Part shown: positions 1-4,907 of the stretch, piece after piece | How positions within the stretch are numbered: the first letter of the stretch is position 1 | How the letters are laid out: every line of letters starts with the position of its first letter | The notes under the pieces: model-generated | Database searches by the model: none | What the model saw: the letters and a program-made list of their open reading frames with translations, nothing else | What the model was told of the DNA's origin: nothing | Source: Pseudomonas sp. | Lineage (GTDB): Bacteria > Pseudomonadota > Gammaproteobacteria > Pseudomonadales > Pseudomonadaceae | NCBI RefSeq assembly: GCF_030147005.1 | Contig: NZ_JASLAW010000069.1 | Coordinates: forward strand, 1 to 8,206 | Direction of reading: 5' to 3' | DNA: 8,206 bases | Program-made: the position numbers and the translations under genes

Positions 1-129
1 CGACCTGTGGCGAGGGAGCTTGCTCCCGTTGGGGCGCGAAGCGGCCCCAAAAATGGGACTGCTACGCAGTCCAGCGGGAGCAAGCTCCCTCGCCACAGGG
101 ACCGGTTCTGTCTTAACTGACTGGCATTA
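1..129 (+). mobile_element. IS4-ended MITE carrying a REPIN-like palindrome, copy 1 (left end outside window)
   Basis: This is the right-hand 129 bases of the element seen complete at 3863-4029; the first 38 bases lie before the window. It ends with the terminal inverted repeat CTTAACTGACTGGCATTA (112-129). The two 24-bp inverted REP arms, at 5-28 and 75-98, are perfectly complementary. Between them are two hairpins with stems 29-35/44-50 and 56-62/66-72. It differs from copy 2 at only two positions within the element (13 A for C, 99 G for T). The flanking 10-mer GAGCAAGCCC (130-139) is followed by GCCCCCTC, which resembles a REP arm, so this copy also seems to sit in a REP. Because the left side is missing, a target duplication cannot be tested here. 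It carries no open reading frame of its own and would need a transposase supplied elsewhere. Confidence 0.8.
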
Positions 130-260
130 GAGCAAGCCCGCCCCCTCATTTGTTTGTGGTGTGTCAGGGACTTTTTTGCGCAACGATGTGATCACCCCAC
201 TTGCCGTGGCGTCCTTGATAGCTCAATTTAGCGGCATCGTCCCGGAAGACCCCAGACTTC
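130..260. other. Intergenic region upstream of yccS
   Basis: Positions 130-150 look like the right half of a REP sequence that hosts copy 1. The rest is ordinary, somewhat AT-richer DNA with a run of six T at 172-177; no stable hairpin immediately precedes it, so I do not call a terminator. I looked for a sigma-70 promoter for yccS. TTGATA at 215-220 is an acceptable -35, but there is no acceptable -10 at 16-18 bp. The yccS promoter is therefore not identified. Confidence 0.5.
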
Positions 261-2444
261 ATGTCATCGACCTCGTTCAAGCAGTCCCTGCGACGCCTGT
301 GGGCACTGGATAAATTCAGCTACAGCATTCGGGTATTCATCGCCCTGACCGGCAGCATGGCGCTGTGCTGGTATCAGGATGAAATGACGTTGTTGATCCC
401 GCTGTTCCTGGGGATTATCGCCAGCGCCCTGGCCGAGACCGATGACAGTTGGCAAGGCCGCCTGAACGCTCTGGCGGTGACGCTGGTGTGTTTCAGCATT
501 GCCGCGCTGTCGGTGGAGCTGCTTTTCCCTTACCCGTGGGTTTTCGCGGCCTCCCTGGCCCTGGCCACGTTCGGCCTGACCATGCTCGGCGCGCTCGGCG
601 AACGTTATGGCGCGATTGCCTCGGCCACGTTGATCCTGTCGGTCTACACCATGATCGGCGTGGACCAGCGCGGCGGTGCCGTCAGTGATTTCTGGCACGA
701 GCCGTTGCTGCTGGTGGCGGGCGCGGCCTGGTATGGCGTGTTGTCGGTGCTGTGGCAGGCGCTGTTTTCCAACCAGCCGGTGCAGCAGAGCCTGGCACGG
801 TTGTTTCGCGAGCTGGGGCATTATCTCAAGCTCAAGTCGTCGCTGTTCGAACCGATTCGCCAGTTGGATGTGGAGGCGCGGCGCCTGGAATTGGCCCAGC
901 AGAACGGCCGTGTGGTCGCGGCATTGAATGCGGCAAAGGAAATCATCCTGCACCGCGTCGGCAATGGCCGACCGGGCTCGAAGGTCAGCCGTTACCTGAA
1001 GCTGTACTTCCTGGCCCAGGACATCCACGAGCGCGCAAGCTCCTCCCACTACCCTTATAACGCCTTGGCCGAGGCCTTCTTTCACAGCGACGTGCTGTTC
1101 CGTTGCCAACGCCTGTTGCGCCAGCAAGGCAAGGCCTGCCAGGCCCTGGCCGAGTCGATCCAACTGCGCCAGCCTTTCATTTATGACGCCAGCTTTGCCG
1201 AAGCCCTGGGCGACCTGAACGCCTCCCTGGAACACCTGCGCATCCAAAGCAACCCGGCCTGGCGCGGATTGCTGCGCTCGTTGCGTGCCCTGGCCGCCAA
1301 CCTGTCCACCCTCGACCGCCTGCTCGGCGACGCAAGCAACCCCGACGCCCTGGCCGACGCCACCGACAGCAACCTGCTGGACCGTGCCCCACGCAACCTC
1401 AAGGAAATGTGGACGCGCCTGCGCACCCAGCTCACGCCGACCTCGCTGCTGTTCCGCCACGCCTTGCGCCTGTCCCTGGCATTGACCGTCGGCTACGCCA
1501 CCCTGCATGCCATCCACGCCTCCCAGGGCTACTGGATCATCCTGACCACGCTATTCGTCTGCCAACCGAACTACGGTGCCACGCGGCGCAAGCTCGGCCA
1601 GCGCATCATCGGCACCGCCATCGGCCTGACCGTGGCCTGGGCGCTGTTCGACCTGTTCCCAAGCCCGGTGGTGCAGTCGATGTTCGCCATCGCCGCCGGC
1701 CTGGTGTTCTTTATCAACCGCACCACGCGTTATACGCTGGCCACGGCGGCGATCACCTTGATGGTGCTGTTCTGCTTCAACCAGGTGGGCGATGGGTATG
1801 GCCTGTTCCTGCCCCGCCTGTTCGACACCTTGCTCGGCAGCCTGATCGCGGGCCTGGCGGTGTTCCTGTTCCTGCCGGACTGGCAAGGCCGCCGCCTGAA
1901 CAAAGTGCTGGCCAATACCCTCACCTGCAACAGCATCTACCTGCGCCAGATCATGCAGCAGTACGCGGCCGGCAAGCGCGACGACCTGGCTTATCGCCTG
2001 GCCCGTCGCAACGCGCATAACGCCGATGCGGCGCTGTCCACCACCCTGGCGAATATGCTGATGGAGCCGGGGCATTTCCGTAAGGAAGCGGATGTGGGCT
2101 TCAGGTTCCTGGTGCTGTCGCACACCCTGCTCAGCTATTTGTCGGGCCTTGGCGCACACCGCGACACCCTGCTACCGGCCGACGTGCGCGAACAGTTGAT
2201 CGACGGGGCGGGCAACAGCCTGGCGGCGAGCATCGATGAGATCGCCACGGGGCTTGCCAACAAACAGCCGATTACGATTCAAAGTGATGACGAGGAAGCA
2301 CTGGCGGCGCAGCTTGAGCAGATGCCGGACGAGATCGATGAGGGCCAGCGGCTGGTGCAAACGCAATTGGCGTTGATTTGTCGGCAGTTGGGGCCGTTGC
2401 GTACGCTGGCGGCGCATTTGATCAAGGATACCGGCGCGCCTTAA
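261..2444 (+). CDS. yccS: YccS-family (FUSC-like) inner-membrane protein
   Basis: The 727-residue protein matches E. coli YccS in length and in many remembered blocks: RVFIALTGSMA near residue 24, the SVELLFPYPWVFA stretch near 83-95, AQDIHERASSSH near 252-263, LFRHALRLSLAL near 397-408, and GYWIILTTLFVCQPNYGATR near 423-442. The architecture is the family's duplicated form. About six membrane segments lie in residues 20-168, a long soluble helical region follows to about 390, then a second membrane bundle to about 540, and then a cytoplasmic helical tail. The FUSC superfamily includes fusaric-acid and aromatic-acid efflux proteins, but the substrate of YccS is not established. The ATG at 261 has a modest Shine-Dalgarno (GGAAG, 244-248). 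It is transcribed alone, with repeat copy 1 upstream and a convergent gene beginning its stop codon 4 bp downstream. Confidence in the family is high; a transport function is inference. Confidence 0.93.
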   Translation: MSSTSFKQSLRRLWALDKFSYSIRVFIALTGSMALCWYQDEMTLLIPLFLGIIASALAETDDSWQGRLNALAVTLVCFSIAALSVELLFPYPWVFAASLALATFGLTMLGALGERYGAIASATLILSVYTMIGVDQRGGAVSDFWHEPLLLVAGAAWYGVLSVLWQALFSNQPVQQSLARLFRELGHYLKLKSSLFEPIRQLDVEARRLELAQQNGRVVAALNAAKEIILHRVGNGRPGSKVSRYLKLYFLAQDIHERASSSHYPYNALAEAFFHSDVLFRCQRLLRQQGKACQALAESIQLRQPFIYDASFAEALGDLNASLEHLRIQSNPAWRGLLRSLRALAANLSTLDRLLGDASNPDALADATDSNLLDRAPRNLKEMWTRLRTQLTPTSLLFRHALRLSLALTVGYATLHAIHASQGYWIILTTLFVCQPNYGATRRKLGQRIIGTAIGLTVAWALFDLFPSPVVQSMFAIAAGLVFFINRTTRYTLATAAITLMVLFCFNQVGDGYGLFLPRLFDTLLGSLIAGLAVFLFLPDWQGRRLNKVLANTLTCNSIYLRQIMQQYAAGKRDDLAYRLARRNAHNADAALSTTLANMLMEPGHFRKEADVGFRFLVLSHTLLSYLSGLGAHRDTLLPADVREQLIDGAGNSLAASIDEIATGLANKQPITIQSDDEEALAAQLEQMPDEIDEGQRLVQTQLALICRQLGPLRTLAAHLIKDTGAP

Positions 2445-2448
2445 ACCG

Positions 2449-3186
2449 CTACATACCGTGGGCCTTCATCAATTTTGCGTAACTGCCATCCGCCTTCATC
2501 CTGGCAATCTCCCGGTCGAAACCGGCGACGATCTGCGCATGCTCGGGGTTTTTCAGGCTGACCAGAATATGCAGGCTGTTCTCGCTCAGCGGTTCGCCGA
2601 CGAACTCCACGGCATTGCGCACCCTGGGCGACTCCCGCGCCAGGTAGTAACGCGCCACGTACTCGTCTTCCAACGTCAGCCGCACGCGTTTCGCCGCCAG
2701 CATACGCACAGCCATGGCAAAGTTATGCACCGGCACTTTCTGTAACAGCGCCTCCTGATCGAACGCCGCCGAATAGGCATAACCACGCACCACGGCGATG
2801 CTTTCCCCGTGCAGCTGTTGCAGATTCCGATAATCGATAGCGTCGTCGCGACGCTTGATAAAGCGCACCCGGTTGACCAGGTATTCCTCGGAGAACTGGC
2901 CCAGTTGCGTGCGGGCATCGTCGTACCACGCGTTGATCAGCACGTCGTAGCGCCCATCGCCTACCCCCTTGAGCGCGCGTGCCCAAGGCACCTGCTCAAA
3001 ATCACTGGCGTACCCGGCCCGAGCCAGCGCCGTGGTAACGATGTCCGTAGCCAGCCCGCCGTTGACCAAGGTGACATCGGTAAAGGGTGGCCAGCCATCC
3101 GCCGCCAGGCGCAAACGCTGCGCCAATACCGGTTGAGCCAGCAACAACACTGCAATCAAAGCAACGGCACGAGACAATCGCGGCAT
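2449..3186 (-). CDS. Periplasmic solute-binding protein, SBP_bac_3 (amino-acid-type ABC) family
   Basis: I place the start at the ATG at 3186, giving 245 residues, because AAGGA lies 8 bp upstream of it. An in-frame upstream ATG (3237) would put 17 extra residues ahead of the signal peptide. The N-terminus is a clear Sec signal: basic MPRLSR, a hydrophobic stretch AVALIAVLLLAQPV, and cleavage after VLA at residue 22. The mature protein opens with RLRLAADGWPPFTD, typical of family-3 binding proteins. It continues with GGLATDIV, a RYDVLINAW segment (79-87) and a C-terminal DGSYAKLMKAHG (233-244). Such proteins usually deliver amino acids or similar small polar solutes to an ABC permease. No permease or ATPase gene lies nearby, so this is an orphan binding protein; its ligand cannot be predicted. 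It converges on yccS with a 4-bp gap and is divergent from elaA. Confidence 0.87.
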   Translation of the reverse strand: MPRLSRAVALIAVLLLAQPVLAQRLRLAADGWPPFTDVTLVNGGLATDIVTTALARAGYASDFEQVPWARALKGVGDGRYDVLINAWYDDARTQLGQFSEEYLVNRVRFIKRRDDAIDYRNLQQLHGESIAVVRGYAYSAAFDQEALLQKVPVHNFAMAVRMLAAKRVRLTLEDEYVARYYLARESPRVRNAVEFVGEPLSENSLHILVSLKNPEHAQIVAGFDREIARMKADGSYAKLMKAHGM

Positions 3187-3227
3187 GCTTAAAATCCTTG
3201 GCGGGCAGGCGATGGCCTGATAACAGT

Positions 3228-3243
3228 AGCTCATCAATGAGCT
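3228..3243. promoter_or_regulatory. Short palindrome in the divergent solute-binding protein / elaA intergenic region
   Basis: AGCTCAT and ATGAGCT form a perfect 7-bp inverted repeat separated by CA. It lies 42 bp upstream of the solute-binding protein start and 145 bp upstream of elaA, which is a plausible place for an operator acting on the first gene. No matching regulator is encoded nearby. I found no convincing -35/-10 pair for either gene in the 201-bp gap. It could be chance. Confidence 0.25.
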
Positions 3244-3387
3244 TGCATCGGTTATTACACAAAGAAGTCAGCCATGCATGCATTCAATGATGGCAAATTG
3301 ACGCTATTCACAAAAATAGCCGGTTTTAGACAGCAGCGCCCCGCCGCGCTTACTATCCCCGGCAAGCCTTGGATAAGAGTGCACATC

Positions 3388-3840
3388 ATGACAATTGATT
3401 GGGTCTGCAAGCATCACGACGATTTGGGCAAGGAGCAGCTGTACGCCATCCTGCGCCTGCGCGGAGAGGTGTTCGTGGTTGAACAGAAATGCGTGTATCA
3501 GGACATTGACGGGCAAGACCTGTCAGGCGATACCCACCACCTGATGGCCTGGAAAGACAATGAGCTGGTGGCTTATCTGCGGCTGCTAGACCCGGAGTCA
3601 CAGGGCGGCGACGTGGTGATCGGCCGGGTGATCGTCGCGCCATCGGCACGCGGCACCGGCCTGGGGCACATGATGATGGAAGAAGCCCTCAAGCAGATCG
3701 CCGAGATCTGGCCCGAGACACCGATTTTTCTCTCGGCCCAGGCGCACTTGCAGGGGTATTACGCACGGTATGGGTTTGGGGTGGTGGGAGAGCAATACCT
3801 GGAAGACGATATTCCACATATTGGTATGCGGCGAGCTTGA
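3388..3840 (+). CDS. elaA: ElaA-like GNAT N-acetyltransferase
   Basis: The reading frame is open from 3274, but homology to ElaA begins at the ATG at 3388 (protein MTIDWV..., 150 residues, close to E. coli ElaA). A purine-rich AAGAG (3375-3379) lies 8 bp upstream. The 38 extra residues of the longer frame do not look like family sequence. Diagnostic blocks are LRGEVFVVEQ (24-33), YQDIDGQDL (37-45), the acetyl-CoA loop R88-G-T-G-L-G93 after beta strand VVIGRVIVAP, SAQAHLQGYYARYGF (116-130), and the terminal PHIGM (143-147). GNAT proteins move an acetyl group from acetyl-CoA to an amine; the acceptor for ElaA is not established. It stands alone, and its stop is 12 bp before the direct repeat flanking mobile-element copy 2, whose palindromes probably end its transcript. 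Confidence 0.9.
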   Translation: MTIDWVCKHHDDLGKEQLYAILRLRGEVFVVEQKCVYQDIDGQDLSGDTHHLMAWKDNELVAYLRLLDPESQGGDVVIGRVIVAPSARGTGLGHMMMEEALKQIAEIWPETPIFLSAQAHLQGYYARYGFGVVGEQYLEDDIPHIGMRRA

Positions 3841-3844
3841 GGGC

Positions 3845-3862
3845 GTCCTCGCGGGCAAGCCC
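3845..3862. repeat. Left half of the REP hosting copy 2, including the left 10-bp target duplication
   Basis: The sequence just after elaA ends in GGGCAAGCCC at 3853-3862, directly before the element. Joined to the sequence after the right 10-mer (4040-4049, CCTTCCACAC), it reads as a common Pseudomonas REP: reverse-complemented, an arm beginning GTGTGGAAGG, the core GGGCTTGCCC, then GCGAGGA. This shows what the locus looked like before insertion. The same-orientation 10-mer at 3853-3862 and 4030-4039 is exact and no longer than 10 bp, as expected for a target-site duplication. Confidence 0.75.
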
Positions 3863-4029
3863 TAATGCCGGTCAGTTAAGCGCTAGAACAGAACAACCTG
3901 CGACCTGTGGCGCGGGAGCTTGCTCCCGTTGGGGCGCGAAGCGGCCCCAAAAATGGGACTGCTACGCAGTCCAGCGGGAGCAAGCTCCCTCGCCACAGTG
4001 ACCGGTTCTGTCTTAACTGACTGGCATTA
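3863..4029 (+). mobile_element. Complete 167-bp IS4-ended MITE carrying a REPIN-like palindrome, copy 2
   Basis: The ends are 18-bp inverted repeats, TAATGCCGGTCAGTTAAG (3863-3880) and CTTAACTGACTGGCATTA (4012-4029), matching at 17 of 18 positions. They closely resemble the ends of E. coli IS4 as I remember them; the IS4 group makes duplications of about 10-13 bp, and here the flanking duplication is 10 bp. Inside, short arms ACAGAAC/GTTCTGT (3888-3894, 4005-4011) also pair. Next are 24-bp REP-type arms at 3905-3928 and 3975-3998 with one mismatch (C at 3913). Each arm contains its own small palindrome, GGGAGC-TT-GCTCCC or its complement. The apex has two further hairpins: TTGGGGC/GCCCCAA (3929-3935, 3944-3950) and GGACTGC/GCAGTCC with a TAC loop (3956-3962, 3966-3972). 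No protein is encoded. Placed between convergent elaA and the winged-helix gene, it may end transcripts from both sides, although there is no U-tract. Confidence 0.88.
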
Positions 4030-4049
4030 GGGCAAGCCCCCTTCCACAC
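4030..4049. repeat. Right half of the REP hosting copy 2, including the right 10-bp target duplication
   Basis: GGGCAAGCCC at 4030-4039 repeats 3853-3862 exactly and in the same orientation, immediately outside the element's terminal inverted repeat. The following CCTTCCACAC is a typical REP arm, and it ends one base before the stop codon of the winged-helix gene (4051-4053, minus strand). Confidence 0.75.
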
Positions 4050-4050
4050 C

Positions 4051-4347
4051 TTACGGGTAACCCAACACCTGCTTGATCGACGCAAGGTTGGCCTCGACCC
4101 AACCGCGATCAATCGCCCCCCAATCACGCACACGATAATGCCCGGCATGGTGACGGGCACCGTCTTGCTGCTCGAACTCGCACAGGATATCCAGGTCGGC
4201 CAATGCCGCAATCGTGTCTTGCGCCGTGCGCCGAGGCATACCGGTCACTTCGGTCAGCGCCGGGACGCTGCTGGCCAGCCCGCTGTCGATCAGGTAAGCC
4301 ACATACAGTCGGCGATAAAAGCTGCTCTTGGTCTTGCTCACATCCAT
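4051..4347 (-). CDS. Small winged helix-turn-helix protein, function unknown
   Basis: The ATG at 4347 gives 98 residues. AAGGCG lies 7 bp upstream, while a TTG two codons earlier would sit almost on top of this ribosome-binding site, so I reject it. The N-terminus is helical (FYRRLYVAYLIDSG). Residues about 27-50 (SSVPALTEVTGMPRRTAQDTIAAL) have the spacing and residue pattern of a helix-turn-helix, with RRTAQDTI as the likely recognition helix. A short wing-like segment with HYRVRDWG follows near 70-77. I do not recognise a named family beyond this. It is the last gene of the minus-strand block, 17 bp after the zinc peptidase gene, so the two are probably co-transcribed. A role as a transcription regulator, perhaps autoregulatory, is inference; no ligand domain is visible. 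Confidence 0.8.
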   Translation of the reverse strand: MDVSKTKSSFYRRLYVAYLIDSGLASSVPALTEVTGMPRRTAQDTIAALADLDILCEFEQQDGARHHAGHYRVRDWGAIDRGWVEANLASIKQVLGYP

Positions 4348-4364
4348 GGTCAATCGCCTTGTGT

Positions 4365-4865
4365 TTAGGGCTTGCCCTGCAAATCGCGCCAGGTGAGGTA
4401 CACCCGCAGGTCGAATTCCACCTGATGGTAGCCCGGCATCATGTGTTCACAGAGTTTATAGAACGCCTTGTTGTGGTCCGATTCCTTGAAGTGCGCCAGT
4501 TCGTGTACCACGATCATGCACAGAAACTCGGGAGCCGCCTCCTTGAACAGCGAGGCGATGCGGATCTCTTTCTTGGATTTGAGATTGCCGCCCTGCACCC
4601 TGGAAATCGTGGTGTGCAAACCCAGCGCGCGGTGGGTGAGGTCCAGGCGGTTATCGAACAGCACCTTGTCGATCGACGGTGCATTGCGCAGGTGTTCCTG
4701 CTTCAAGGCCAGGGCGTAGCTGTACAAGGCCTTGTCGCTCTGCACGGCGTGCCGCTCGGGGTAACGCTGCTCCAGATAGGCGCCCAACTGGTCCTTGGCG
4801 ATCAGTTGGCGTACTTGTTCCTGAAGGGCGGCGGGATAGGCCTGGAGATATTTCAGCGCGGTCAT
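4365..4865 (-). CDS. YgjP-like zinc metallopeptidase (M48-like HExxH domain)
   Basis: This 166-residue protein has the signature HELAHFKESDH. The zinc-binding HExxH is at residues 121-125 (His121, Glu122, His125), with a third likely ligand at His131. It is preceded by the hydrophobic strand/helix EFLCMIVV and followed by HMMPGYHQVE, as in the YgjP/DUF45 family. The family's substrates are not known. There is no signal peptide and no clear membrane segment, so it should be cytoplasmic. The ATG at 4865 has only a weak Shine-Dalgarno (GCAGG). It begins 42 bp after the stop of the c-di-GMP regulator and ends 17 bp before the winged-helix gene, consistent with a three-gene operon. Its last codons and stop overlap a short palindrome, AGGGC-TT-GCCCT (4367-4378), the same core as the REP target of the mobile elements. 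Confidence 0.85.
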   Translation of the reverse strand: MTALKYLQAYPAALQEQVRQLIAKDQLGAYLEQRYPERHAVQSDKALYSYALALKQEHLRNAPSIDKVLFDNRLDLTHRALGLHTTISRVQGGNLKSKKEIRIASLFKEAAPEFLCMIVVHELAHFKESDHNKAFYKLCEHMMPGYHQVEFDLRVYLTWRDLQGKP

Positions 4866-4907
4866 GGGGCCTGCAAGGTGGTTCGGACAGGCGCCAGTGT
4901 AGCGAAT

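Noticed and set aside
264..1517. Long antisense open frame (417 codons) opposite yccS
   Set aside because: The protein is rich in Q, G, R and A with no recognisable domain, as expected of the complement of GC-rich coding DNA. yccS is strongly supported on the other strand.
3298..3330. TTGACG (3298-3303) as the -35 of an elaA promoter
   Set aside because: No acceptable -10 is found at 16-18 bp; the nearest AT-rich hexamer is 21 bp away.
3274..3387. Longer N-terminus for ElaA starting at 3274
   Set aside because: The extra 38 residues do not match the family, and E. coli ElaA aligns from the ATG at 3388.
3853..4039. Repeat copies as a CRISPR array or integron attC sites
   Set aside because: The copies are kilobases apart, with genes and not uniform spacers between them, and no cas or integrase gene is present. 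The terminal repeats with direct duplication fit a transposable element instead.
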